From DAISJD01 sp036821645 (GTDB taxonomy: Bacteria; Pseudomonadota; Alphaproteobacteria; ATCC43930; CGMCC-115725), in contig DAISJD010000062.1 in assembly GCA_036821645.1 (NCBI GenBank), positions 1-17,272 of the forward strand: 17,272 bases of DNA, given 5' to 3'. The notes below the pieces were generated by a model that saw only the letters and a program-made list of their open reading frames with translations, was not told the origin of the DNA and ran no database searches. The position numbers were made by a program, and so were the translations under genes. This document shows, piece by piece, positions 6,640 through 13,738 of this stretch. Numbering within the stretch: position 1 is the stretch's first letter; every line of letters starts with the position of its first letter.

Positions 6640-7692
6640 ATGGTGATGGCAAGGACCCCGGTCGATGCAGGGTTCAAGATGCCGGGCGAATGGGTGCCTC
6701 ATGCCCGGACATGGATGGCCTGGCCCGCCCATGCGGCCCTTTGGAACGGGTTCGAGCATGAGGCGAAACTGGCCTTTGCCGCCGTCGCCCAGGCGATTGC
6801 CCGGTTCGAGCCGGTAACGATGGTGGTCAATCCCCCCGACCTTGCCGAGGCGGGGCGCTATCTTGGTACGGGGATCAGCCTGCTGCCCCTGCCGATCGAC
6901 GATTCCTGGATGCGCGACAGTGGGCCCACATTTCTAGTCGACGGTGCCGGACGCGTGGCCGGGGCCGATTGGCGGTTCAATGCCTGGGGCGGCAAATGGC
7001 CGTTTGAAAAAGATGCGGCGGTGGCGGCGGCCGTGCTCCGCGATCAGGGGGTTTATGGGTTTTCCGCCCCTTTCGTCCTGGAAGGCGGGTCGATCCATGT
7101 GGATGGCGAGGGGACCGTCATCACGACGGAACAATGTTTGTTGAACCCGAACCGCAACCCGACCCTGTCGAAAGCGGCGATCGAGGCGAATCTCAAGGCG
7201 TGGCTCGGGGTCGAAACGGTGATCTGGCTCGGCGAAGGGTTGGAAAACGACCATACGGACGGGCATGTCGACGATATTACCTGCTTCGTACGGCCCGGCG
7301 TGGTGATGACGACCGTCACCGACGACCGGGACGATGCCAATTACCGCCCGATGCAGGATAATCTCGCCCGCCTGCGAGCGGCGCGGGACGCCAAGGGTCG
7401 CGCGTTCGAGATTATCGAAATGCCGTTGCCGGCCCGGCGCGATACGGCGGCGGGGCGGTTGGTCTTGACCTATATTAATTTCTATCTGGCCAACGGGGCG
7501 GTGATCGCCCCCGCCTTCGACGATCCGATGGATGCGGTCGCCCGCGATATTCTGGCCCGGGCCTTTCCTGATCGCACCGTGGTCCAGATCCCGGCCCTGG
7601 CCATTCTCGAAGGGGGCGGCGGCATTCATTGCATTACCCAACAGCAGCCTTTGGGCCTGCCCGTCAACACACTTACCACCGCCAGAGGATGA
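6640..7692 (+). CDS. aguA: agmatine deiminase
   Basis: This 350-aa cytosolic enzyme hydrolyses agmatine to N-carbamoylputrescine and ammonia. It belongs to the guanidino-group-modifying (pentein) family. Signature segments are all present: DDSWMRDSGP (87-96), EGGSIHVDGEG (148-158), NDHTDGHVDD (203-212) with His205 and Asp207, and the C-terminal GGGGIHCITQQ with nucleophile Cys331. ATG 6640 is chosen because GGAGG lies six bases upstream; ATG 6646 is possible. The 33 in-frame residues before it (from 6541) look unlike the family. The carbamoylputrescine amidase gene starts four bases after its stop, so the two form an operon giving the arginine-agmatine-putrescine route. Arginine decarboxylase is not in the window. 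Confidence 0.96.
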   Translation: MVMARTPVDAGFKMPGEWVPHARTWMAWPAHAALWNGFEHEAKLAFAAVAQAIARFEPVTMVVNPPDLAEAGRYLGTGISLLPLPIDDSWMRDSGPTFLVDGAGRVAGADWRFNAWGGKWPFEKDAAVAAAVLRDQGVYGFSAPFVLEGGSIHVDGEGTVITTEQCLLNPNRNPTLSKAAIEANLKAWLGVETVIWLGEGLENDHTDGHVDDITCFVRPGVVMTTVTDDRDDANYRPMQDNLARLRAARDAKGRAFEIIEMPLPARRDTAAGRLVLTYINFYLANGAVIAPAFDDPMDAVARDILARAFPDRTVVQIPALAILEGGGGIHCITQQQPLGLPVNTLTTARG

Positions 7693-7696
7693 CAGC

Positions 7697-8584
7697 ATGA
7701 CAGAGATCAAGGTTGCCGCCCTGCAATTTGCCTGCGGCGATGATCGCGAGGCCAATATCCAAACCGGGTTGCAGTTTGTCCGGGATGCGGCGGGACAAGG
7801 GGCGCAGATCATTTTGCTGCCCGAATTGTTCGAGACCCCGTATTTCTGCAAGGATCAGGACCCCCGTTGGTTCGCCGAGGCCCGCCCGGCCGAGGGCAAT
7901 GAGACGATCGCCCGGTTCGCCGCATTGGCCCGCGACTTGTCGGTCGTCCTGCCGGTCAGTTTTTTCGAACGGGCGGGACAGGCTTATTATAACTCCCTGA
8001 TGGTGATCGATGCCGACGGCCGCTCGTTGGGCCTCTATCGCAAATCCCATATTCCCGACGGGCCCGGCTATCAGGAAAAATTCTATTTCCGGCCGGGCGA
8101 CACGGGGCACACGGTTTGGCCGACACGCTACGGCACGATCGGGGTCGGGATCTGTTGGGATCAATGGTTCCCCGAAGCCGCACGCTGCATGGCCCTTGCC
8201 GGGGCGGATCTGTTGTTCTATCCGACTGCGATCGGATCCGAACCGCAAGATCCGACCCTGGATAGCCGCGACCATTGGCAACGGGTGATGCAGGGTCATG
8301 CCGGGGCCAATCTGGTGCCGGTGATTGCCGCCAACCGGATCGGACGCGAGGCGGGGGCCGTGGCAGAGACGACCTTCTACGGCTCGTCCTTCATCACCGA
8401 TCATACCGGGGCGAAGGTGGCCGAAGCCGGGCGCGACGCAGAAGCGATCCTGATCGCGGCGGTCGATCTGGTGAAAAACCGCCTTCGCCGGGATTCCTGG
8501 GGGCTGTTCCGGGATCGCAGGCCCGATCTCTACGGCTTGATCGCGACCGCCGATGGCGGCACCCTGGCGAAGATCAGTCGGTAG
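7697..8584 (+). CDS. aguB: N-carbamoylputrescine amidase
   Basis: This 295-aa enzyme of the nitrilase superfamily hydrolyses N-carbamoylputrescine to putrescine, CO2 and ammonia. The catalytic triad is visible: Glu43 in LLPELFE, Lys116 in YRKSHIPDG and Cys153 in GICWDQWFPE. The phrases PDGPGYQEKFYF and WDQWFPEAAR are typical of plant and bacterial carbamoylputrescine amidases rather than other nitrilases. The ATG follows AGAGGA at seven bases. An upstream extension to 7532 is only overlap with aguA. Its last 11 bases overlap the convergent soxR tail. Together with aguA it forms a complete two-step pathway. Confidence 0.96.
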   Translation: MTEIKVAALQFACGDDREANIQTGLQFVRDAAGQGAQIILLPELFETPYFCKDQDPRWFAEARPAEGNETIARFAALARDLSVVLPVSFFERAGQAYYNSLMVIDADGRSLGLYRKSHIPDGPGYQEKFYFRPGDTGHTVWPTRYGTIGVGICWDQWFPEAARCMALAGADLLFYPTAIGSEPQDPTLDSRDHWQRVMQGHAGANLVPVIAANRIGREAGAVAETTFYGSSFITDHTGAKVAEAGRDAEAILIAAVDLVKNRLRRDSWGLFRDRRPDLYGLIATADGGTLAKISR

Positions 8585-9068
8585 AACGATCGTCCGGCGG
8601 CCCGCCCGCCCGCGCGTCGCTGAGGAGATAGCGCGGCCCGTCCCCCAAACGGGCCGCCGCATCCCCCGGATTGTAGAGCGCACATTTTTCCAACGATAGA
8701 CAGCCGCAACCGATGCACCCCGACAGCGTATCGCGCAACCGCATCAGGGCTGCGATCCGGGCGTCGAGCATCGGCTGCCATTCCCGCGACAGACGAGCCC
8801 AATCGGCAGGCGTCGGCGTGCGCCCGTCCGGCAAGGTGCCGAGGGCAGACCGGATCTCGGCCAGCGAAAGCCCAAGGGCCTGGGCCGCGCGAATGAAGCC
8901 GATCCGGCGCAGGACCGCGCGGGGATAGTGACGCCGTCCGCCTGCGGTGCGCCGGCTCTGCACCAACCCTTCCGCCTCATAATAGCGCAACGCACTGGCG
9001 GCAATACCGGCGCGGCGTGCCAGGGTGCCGATATCGAGCCAATCGTCCGGTTTCGGTGGTTTTGCCAT
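8574..9068 (-). CDS. soxR: SoxR redox-sensing MerR-family activator
   Basis: This 164-aa MerR-family regulator carries a [2Fe-2S] cluster. The N-terminal winged helix has DIGTLARRAGIAASALRYYE (12-31), and a dimerisation helix spans about 88-116. The cluster ligands are Cys118, Cys121, Cys123 and Cys129 in CIGCGCLSLEKC, the diagnostic SoxR spacing, followed by ALYNPGD. SoxR is switched on by oxidation of the cluster by redox-cycling compounds; outside enteric bacteria it usually acts directly on exporters and oxidoreductases, not through SoxS (no soxS is seen here). The C-terminal tail overlaps the convergent aguB end by 11 bases. The 100 bp upstream carry a MerR-type promoter for the divergent gene at 9169, its likely target. 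Confidence 0.95.
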   Translation of the reverse strand: MAKPPKPDDWLDIGTLARRAGIAASALRYYEAEGLVQSRRTAGGRRHYPRAVLRRIGFIRAAQALGLSLAEIRSALGTLPDGRTPTPADWARLSREWQPMLDARIAALMRLRDTLSGCIGCGCLSLEKCALYNPGDAAARLGDGPRYLLSDARAGGPPDDRSTD

Positions 9069-9104
9069 GGTTCTTTTTCCAAAGGTCGGGGGATAAAAAC
9101 CCCC

Positions 9105-9135
9105 TTGACTTAAAGTTTACGTGAACTTGTAGCGT
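9105..9135 (+). promoter_or_regulatory. MerR-type (SoxR-like) promoter and operator
   Basis: A -35 box TTGACT (9105-9110) and a -10 box TAGCGT (9130-9135) are 19 bases apart, the overlong spacing typical of MerR-activated promoters. The spacer contains a nearly perfect dyad, AAGTTTACGTGAACTT (9113-9128, one mismatched pair), centred on it. Divergent soxR is the obvious candidate activator. The dyad differs in detail from the enteric CCTCAAGTTAACTTGAGG box but keeps the AAGTT and AACTT arms. A GGGGG/CCCCC inverted repeat (9088-9104) lies beside it in the soxR leader. Confidence 0.75.
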
Positions 9136-9168
9136 TGATCATCGTTCCACACCGACCGCAAAGGCAAG

Positions 9169-10170
9169 ATGATCATGAACCCGCCGACGAGATTGTTTCA
9201 GTTGCTTGATGAAAGCCTCTCTTTTCCCCCGGAATATGCCGACCACTTGTCGAGCCATTTGCCCATGGCGCTCGGCGCGCTGGCCGGGCTTGGGGCAGAC
9301 GATGCCGGGCTCGACCGGTTTTTCGCCGCTTATACGGTCCGATTCAGCTCGCGATCGGGCGGCGGCGTGAATGGGGCGCGCGTTGGGCCGGATTGGCGCG
9401 CCTTACGCGGCAAGGAGGATGGGTTTGCTGCCCTCACGGCGCATTTTGCCGCCGCGATCGCCGCACAGGGGTGGGATGCGGTGTTGCGGGACAGTTTGCC
9501 CGCGTTGTTGACGGGGGTCGGGGCTGCCGCCTTTCATGGGGCGATCCGGGTGGCGCACGGGGTTGAGATGGGCCATGACGGGGAATTGGCGGCGGGGCTT
9601 GCCTATTGGGCCCTGCGCTGGATGCCGCTCGATCCGCCCGATGCCGGGGCCTCTGACGCGTCGGTGGCCGATTGGCATGGGGCCCTCTTGGCCTCGCATC
9701 GCACCCATGACGGCGGCATACGCAGCGACAAGGGACTGATCGCGGCGCGGATGGTCGATATGACCCGGACCATGACCTATCGGCGCTTTGGCGGCGGCCT
9801 TACCGGCGATCCGATCGACCGGCTCCGGGCGGTGGCGGTGCTGGTTGCGGGGGATTATGCCCAAACCGGTAATTTCACCCTGTTGCATCTGGCGACCGGT
9901 GCGCGGGCCTTGGCGGTATTGGCGCCCTGGTTGAACGGTATCGATTGGTCGCCCGTCTGGCGCGCGCTGACGGCCGCACTCTTGACGGTGGATCGGACCC
10001 CTGCACCTAGCCTTCCAGATGGGTGGGACTGGGATGAGATCGTGCGGCAGGCGATCCGGCATCCTGACGATCATGCGATCAAACTCGTCCATGCCATGGT
10101 CTGGTGGCACACCCGCAGCCCGAACCCGGTCTGGCGGCACGGGGCCCGGCGCGCCCTGACACGGGCTTGA
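9169..10170 (+). CDS. questin oxidase-like (DUF4243) protein
   Basis: This 333-aa protein resembles the questin oxidase-like family (DUF4243). The N-terminal half shows the family pattern: LPMALGALAGLGA (31-43), an R/Y-containing helix, then PALLTGVGAAAFHGAIRVAH (about 110-129), and GHDGELAAGLAYWALRW. Conserved His residues fall in these helices, and more are present near the C-terminus (HAIKLVHAMVWWH). In Aspergillus, questin oxidase cleaves the anthraquinone ring of questin; bacterial homologues are uncharacterised. ATG 9169 follows AAAGG by four bases; ATG 9175 is an alternative. It lies directly downstream of the MerR-type promoter and upstream of a cupin gene, so it is likely under SoxR. 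No signal peptide is visible. Confidence 0.82.
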   Translation: MIMNPPTRLFQLLDESLSFPPEYADHLSSHLPMALGALAGLGADDAGLDRFFAAYTVRFSSRSGGGVNGARVGPDWRALRGKEDGFAALTAHFAAAIAAQGWDAVLRDSLPALLTGVGAAAFHGAIRVAHGVEMGHDGELAAGLAYWALRWMPLDPPDAGASDASVADWHGALLASHRTHDGGIRSDKGLIAARMVDMTRTMTYRRFGGGLTGDPIDRLRAVAVLVAGDYAQTGNFTLLHLATGARALAVLAPWLNGIDWSPVWRALTAALLTVDRTPAPSLPDGWDWDEIVRQAIRHPDDHAIKLVHAMVWWHTRSPNPVWRHGARRALTRA

Positions 10171-10237
10171 ATTGGGCTTCGATCGGGGGCGGTTTCGGGT
10201 ATGATGGCCGGACCGTCACCGGATGTGGGTCAGGATT

Positions 10238-10783
10238 ATGGGCTTCGATCTCGATCATTTCATTGCCGATGCAGAGACAGCCTTGGCGCGCGACAAGCGC
10301 CCCGGTGCCGTGCGCCCCGTGCTGGCCCGGGCGCTGGCCGATGGTCCGCGTCTGATCGCAGCCGTGGGGGCGCCGGTGCGGGCCGGGGTGACGACGCTCT
10401 ACCGATCGGATCATCTGACGATCCTCAATTTCGTGTGGGGACCCCGGATGCAACTCCTGCCGCATAATCACCGGATGTGGGCCTTGATCGGGATCTATAC
10501 CGGGCGGGAGGATAATGTCTTTTGGCGCAAGCGCGGGGACGATCCGACCACCAGGATCGAGGCGGCCGGTGCCCAATCCCTGTCGGCGGGCGAGATCGCG
10601 ACCCTGGGGCCGGATATCATCCATTCCGTGATCAACCCGATCCCGCGTTTTACCGGGGCGATCCATATTTATGGCGGCGATTTCTTCGCACCGGGGCGCA
10701 GCCAATGGGATGCCGACAGTCTGTGCGAAGAACCCTATGACGTGGCGATGGTGATGAAGTTGTTCGAAGAATCGAACGGTTAA
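10238..10783 (+). CDS. cupin protein, cysteine-dioxygenase-like
   Basis: This 181-aa single-domain cupin belongs to the thiol-dioxygenase-like group. The metal site can be read as His76 and His78 (LPHNHRMW), with a third ligand His129 (PDIIHSV). The stretch HNHRMWALIGIYTGRED is like the HDHxxxWGLIG segment of 3-mercaptopropionate dioxygenases. Such enzymes use Fe(II) and O2 to oxidise thiols to sulfinates; the actual substrate here is not known. The start at 10238 is chosen as similar proteins begin near GFDLDHF; ATG 10223 is an alternative, and neither has an ideal ribosome-binding site. It follows the questin-oxidase-like gene by 67 bases and probably shares its promoter. Its TAA overlaps the TAA of the convergent gene. 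Confidence 0.82.
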   Translation: MGFDLDHFIADAETALARDKRPGAVRPVLARALADGPRLIAAVGAPVRAGVTTLYRSDHLTILNFVWGPRMQLLPHNHRMWALIGIYTGREDNVFWRKRGDDPTTRIEAAGAQSLSAGEIATLGPDIIHSVINPIPRFTGAIHIYGGDFFAPGRSQWDADSLCEEPYDVAMVMKLFEESNG

Positions 10784-11412
10784 CGATCGAGGTTTCGCGC
10801 GATGTCGGCACAGATATCCCGCCATTGCACGGCCGTGACCCGCTGCCACGGGACGGGACTTGCGGCGAAGGAATTGGACAGCACGACATCGACCGGCAGG
10901 CTTGCCAGCAGGGACAGGGTCTCGCGCATCAAGGGCCGGTTCGGCCGTGTGACCCAGGTGCGCCAGGTGCCGTCGATCGGTGCGATCGTATCGCCGACGA
11001 ACAGGAACCGCTGACCGGCCTTTGTCCAAAGATAGGAAAGCGCCCCGCGCGTATGGCCGGGGGTCGGTATGGCCTCCAAATCCTCGGCGACGGGTGCCCG
11101 GCGTTCGTCAAGGGGCCGATCGACCGGCACGCCCAGTTTGGCCAGCACCCTGGCCTCCCCCGCACTGCACAGGATGGGGCAGGCGAGGGATCGGGCCAAT
11201 CCTGGGGTATGGGCGGCCCCATGGTGGCGATCGCCCAACAAGAGATGGCGCACGGGGCCAGCGGCGGAGAGGATCGGCATGAACGCGGTCATATCCGCCT
11301 TGGTCGCGAACAGCGAATGCCCGTCCGGCCGTTTGATTAAATAGGTATAGGGCGTTTGCGCTGTGGGCTCGGCCGGGCGCAGAAGGAACAGGGACGGAAA
11401 GATTTCCTGCAT
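10780..11412 (-). CDS. metallo-beta-lactamase-fold protein with atypical metal site
   Basis: This 210-aa protein has the MBL fold with motif III TPGHTRG (His120) and motif IV VGDT (Asp141). The canonical HxHxDH motif is replaced by GDRHHGAAH (60-68), and the last-motif His is absent, where SNSFA (179-183) stands. A typical binuclear Zn or Fe site is therefore unlikely to be complete; a rearranged or mononuclear site, or a non-hydrolytic role, should be considered. It converges on the cupin gene, with the two TAA codons sharing the palindrome TTAA (10780-10783). About 100 bases separate its start from the GST gene, so the two could share a divergent promoter region. Function unassigned. Confidence 0.8.
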   Translation of the reverse strand: MQEIFPSLFLLRPAEPTAQTPYTYLIKRPDGHSLFATKADMTAFMPILSAAGPVRHLLLGDRHHGAAHTPGLARSLACPILCSAGEARVLAKLGVPVDRPLDERRAPVAEDLEAIPTPGHTRGALSYLWTKAGQRFLFVGDTIAPIDGTWRTWVTRPNRPLMRETLSLLASLPVDVVLSNSFAASPVPWQRVTAVQWRDICADIARNLDR

Positions 11413-11514
11413 GAAATGGCCCCTTGTTCTCTTGGCCCAGAAGGGGTGAGGATGATGCGAAGGCGGCAGTCTAGGCCAAGCGGGCCGTTGCCGCCAAGTG
11501 AGGAAACAAACCCG

Positions 11515-12207
11515 ATGACCGTTATCCTATTCGATCTTGCCGGGGCCGATCCCGCCCATCGGTTCAGTCCCTATTGCTGGCGGGTGCGTCTTGCGCTCGC
11601 CCATAAAAACATTGCTTATGAGACGCGGATCTGGCGGCTGCACGAGCGGGCCGCCCTCACCGATCTCGGGCAGGATAAGGTGCCGGTCCTGATCGATGGG
11701 GATCAGGTGATCGGCGATTCCGCGTGCATTGCCCGCCATCTTGAGACAACGCGGCCGGAGGCCCCGTCCCTGTTCGGGGACCCGGCGGCGGCGGCGCTCG
11801 GCGAGTTCATTCTCGGTTGGACCGATACGGTGTTCCATCCTCAGATCGCACGGTCGATCATTGCGGATGTCTGGCGGCATCTCGACCCGGCTGATCAACC
11901 CTATTTCCGCCAAACCCGCGAGGCCCGGTTCGGCCAGCCGCTTGAGGCGGTGATCGCGGACCGCGACGCGCGTCTGCCCGCGATCCGGCAATCCTTGGAA
12001 CCTGTGCGCCGGGTGCTTGCCGCCCATCCCTATCTTGGGGGGGATCGCCCGCTTTATGCCGATTACGCCGTGTTCAGCATCTTTCAATGGGTGCGCACGG
12101 TGAGCGGCTTTACCCTGCTGACGGACGAGGATCCGATCCAACCCTGGTTGGGGCGGATGCTGGACCTTTATGACGGCTTGGCCCGCAACACGCCCTGTCC
12201 GCGCTGA
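11515..12207 (+). CDS. glutathione S-transferase family protein
   Basis: This 230-aa cytosolic protein has an N-terminal thioredoxin-like GSH-binding domain: SPYCWRVRLALAHK (18-31), the cis-proline segment KVPVLIDGDQVIGDS (about 60-74) and the glutathione-contact DSACI. A C-terminal all-helical domain follows (about 90-225). The sequence resembles the GST branch that includes bacterial beta-etherases (LigE/LigF), but a specific substrate cannot be read off. ATG 11515 is taken because GAGGA lies ten bases upstream and the domain starts at once; the frame back to 11356 crosses the neighbour's start. It is next to the MBL protein on the opposite strand; the periplasmic ggt further left is the only other glutathione-related gene. 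Confidence 0.9.
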   Translation: MTVILFDLAGADPAHRFSPYCWRVRLALAHKNIAYETRIWRLHERAALTDLGQDKVPVLIDGDQVIGDSACIARHLETTRPEAPSLFGDPAAAALGEFILGWTDTVFHPQIARSIIADVWRHLDPADQPYFRQTREARFGQPLEAVIADRDARLPAIRQSLEPVRRVLAAHPYLGGDRPLYADYAVFSIFQWVRTVSGFTLLTDEDPIQPWLGRMLDLYDGLARNTPCPR

Positions 12208-12247
12208 CGCAAAGGGGGGCGATCGCGGACGTCCAGACGTGAAAAGA

Positions 12248-12270
12248 GGGTGCCCAGGATCTGGGCACCC
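12248..12270. terminator. strong hairpin after the GST gene
   Basis: Perfect 10-bp arms GGGTGCCCAG (12248-12257) and CTGGGCACCC (12261-12270) enclose a 3-base loop, 40 bases after the GST stop. No T tract follows on the plus strand, while the minus strand has TCTTTTC, so as a terminator it looks better for leftward transcription. It may instead act as a rho-linked 3' stem for the GST message. Confidence 0.5.
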
Positions 12271-12380
12271 CCTCGAAGAGTCCGGTTTCTCGCTTCTCGC
12301 GGCCCGTCGAAAAAAACGACGTCGCCTCCCTTATCCCTTGCTGGGATGGTTCGCCTCGCGTATGGATACGTCACCGTATT

Positions 12381-12414
12381 GTTCGCTGGTCGAACTTATG
12401 TTCTTATTGCGAAC
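12381..12414 (+). promoter_or_regulatory. tandem IclR-type operators upstream of iclR
   Basis: Two 15-bp palindromes lie 19 bp apart start to start: GTTCGCTGGTCGAAC (12381-12395, perfect arms) and GTTCTTATTGCGAAC (12400-12414, one mismatched pair). Their form, GTTCG-5 bases-CGnAC, matches the PcaR/PcaU-type IclR box. They cover the likely promoter (TTGTTC at 12379, TCTTAT at 12402), pointing to autoregulation. Confidence 0.65.
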
Positions 12415-12435
12415 ACCATACTCTAAGGTAGTCCG

Positions 12436-13203
12436 ATGACTCAAGCAGAATCCGATCCCGATTTCGTATATTCTTTGGAACGGGGCTTGCGCATCATCCG
12501 CACCTTTGGGCCGGGGGCCGAAAGCCTGACCATGGCGGAGGTGGCGCATCGCACGGACCTTTCGCGCGCCGTAGTGCGGCGGTTCTTGCACACGTTGGTG
12601 GAATTGGGCTACGTCGCGGTCGAGGGGCGACACTATCGCCTGCGCCCGCGCATTCTGGATCTGGGCTATACCTATCTCGGGGCCTTGCCGTTTTGGGAAT
12701 CGGTTCAGCCAGAATTGCAACAGGTGAGCCAGCAGGTGGAGGCGACCTGTTCCGCCTCGGTGTTGGATGGCGAGGATGTCGTGCATGTGGCGCGGGCCAA
12801 TTGGTTCGGCACGATCGCCGTCGGCATTACGATCGGGGCTCGCCTGCCCGCGATTGCGACCGCCATGGGCCGCACCCAAATCGCCGCCTTGCCGCCCGAA
12901 GACTGGGACCGCTATATCGGCGAGACGCCGTCCGCCTATACGCCCCGCACCGAGACGGACCCCGCCCGGCTGCGCGCCATGTTGCAGACGATCAGGGCGC
13001 AGGGTTTTGCCATTGTCGATCAGGAACTGTCGCCGGGCCTCTTGGCGGCGGCCGTTCCGATCCGCGATCACCAGGGGCGGGTGATCGCCGCCCTTGGCAC
13101 ATCGGAGGGGGCCGGGCGTCTCGATCCCGCTGGCATCGAAAAAATGCACGTACCACTGTTGCTGGCGGCAAGTGCGCGCATCACCGACGCCCTGCACCGA
13201 TAG
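12436..13203 (+). CDS. IclR-family transcriptional regulator
   Basis: This 255-aa regulator has a winged helix at about 10-72 (YSLERGLRIIRTF, then MAEVAHRTDLSRAVVRRFLHTL with the recognition helix) and an IclR effector domain at about 85-252. Phrases such as ATCSASVLDGEDVVHVAR, GARLPAIATAMGRTQIAAL and QGFAIVDQELSPGLLAAAVPI are typical of the PcaR/PobR/CatR-like branch, which responds to aromatic acids. A beta-ketoadipate operon is not in view, so the effector is not known. The ATG follows AAGGT at about eight bases. Tandem 15-bp palindromes just upstream suggest it controls itself. It stands alone: the GST gene on its left has its own 3' hairpin, and to the right a hairpin and AT-rich DNA follow. 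Confidence 0.92.
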   Translation: MTQAESDPDFVYSLERGLRIIRTFGPGAESLTMAEVAHRTDLSRAVVRRFLHTLVELGYVAVEGRHYRLRPRILDLGYTYLGALPFWESVQPELQQVSQQVEATCSASVLDGEDVVHVARANWFGTIAVGITIGARLPAIATAMGRTQIAALPPEDWDRYIGETPSAYTPRTETDPARLRAMLQTIRAQGFAIVDQELSPGLLAAAVPIRDHQGRVIAALGTSEGAGRLDPAGIEKMHVPLLLAASARITDALHR

Positions 13204-13222
13204 GGGCGGGGTGCGGATGGGA

Positions 13223-13259
13223 CGGATCGGCCTTGGCGTGCGGGCAAAAGGCCGATCCG
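13223..13259 (+). terminator. hairpin after iclR
   Basis: A perfect 12-bp stem, CGGATCGGCCTT (13223-13234) with AAGGCCGATCCG (13248-13259), encloses a 13-base loop, 20 bases after the iclR stop. It lacks a T tract, so it is either a rho-linked 3' stem or a weak intrinsic terminator. Confidence 0.5.
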
Positions 13260-13424
13260 GTCAGTATCGGCGATAAAGACGGTCACAAAATAAAGAATTT
13301 GTTTATTGTTGAAATTTTATCAAATACTTGCATATTCATCTTGTCTGCCGACCCTCATTTAATCTTTCCGCAAGCGGCTATGGGGATACTGAACATCACA
13401 AGACACCAACAAGGCAGAAACATC
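13260..13424 (+). promoter_or_regulatory. AT-rich region upstream of the small basic protein
   Basis: The sequence turns sharply AT-rich here. A possible promoter is TTGAAA (about 13311) with 17 bases to ATATTC; inverted repeats with AATAAA and TTTATT arms lie at about 13289-13307. No gene is seen. The promoter call is by eye. Confidence 0.35.
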
Positions 13425-13601
13425 ATGGCCCGCCGTCGCCCCCGTCTCGATCTGACATTGCCCGATCTCACCAAGCAAGTCGCTGAATTCTGCGCGGAAT
13501 TTCCGCAATATGAATATGAACGTATTCTGACCCTGTGCCGGTTGGTCGATCGGCGTCTGGGCGAACTGCGCGAAGAACAGCGCGCCATGAAACGGCGATA
13601 G
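13425..13601 (+). CDS. small basic protein of unknown function
   Basis: This 58-aa frame starts MARRRPRLDLTLPDLTKQVA, with AAGG ten bases before the ATG (13425). An earlier in-frame ATG at 13380 has no ribosome-binding site. It is rich in Arg, Glu and Leu: a basic N-terminal tail is followed by two predicted amphipathic helices (about 15-27 and 32-56), a CxxF/CRLVDRR centre and a charged end (REEQRAMKRR). It could be a nucleic-acid-binding or dimeric helical protein, but no family is recognised. Overlapping minus-strand frames exist (13359-13610) and cannot be wholly excluded; the plus frame is favoured by its start context and helix-like pattern. Confidence 0.5.
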   Translation: MARRRPRLDLTLPDLTKQVAEFCAEFPQYEYERILTLCRLVDRRLGELREEQRAMKRR

Positions 13602-13643
13602 GGGGGGCAATCATCCCCCGCCGTCCTTCGATGATTTTGAGGC

Positions 13644-13656
13644 CGTTATTATAACG
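13644..13656. promoter_or_regulatory. palindrome in the 13602-13738 gap
   Basis: CGTTATTATAACG is a perfect 13-base odd palindrome, followed by a CGTTAAT half-copy at 13664. A second 10-base palindrome, TCTTGCAAGA, lies at 13696-13705. Nothing else is seen in this gap, apart from a G5/C5 inverted repeat just after the small gene. It may be an orphan operator or the edge of an inserted segment. Confidence 0.3.
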
Positions 13657-13738
13657 CAACACACGTTAATCGCACATACAAAGATATTTTTTCTGTCTTG
13701 CAAGAAAAGGTCGGGCTATGCGCCGTTTCTTGCCCGGA

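Noticed and set aside
6934..8683. Long minus-strand frames opposite aguA and aguB (305 and 336 aa)
   Set aside because: Both genes on the plus strand have full catalytic motifs; the antisense translations are low-complexity Arg/Gly/Pro-rich shadows.
9403..11029. Minus-strand frames of 245 and 316 aa opposite the questin-oxidase-like and cupin genes
   Set aside because: No domain or start signal, and they run through genes with clear motifs and a plausible shared promoter.
12248..12270. Hairpin as a riboswitch or CRISPR repeat
   Set aside because: A simple single stem with a 3-base loop, not repeated elsewhere in the window, with no conserved aptamer-like elements.
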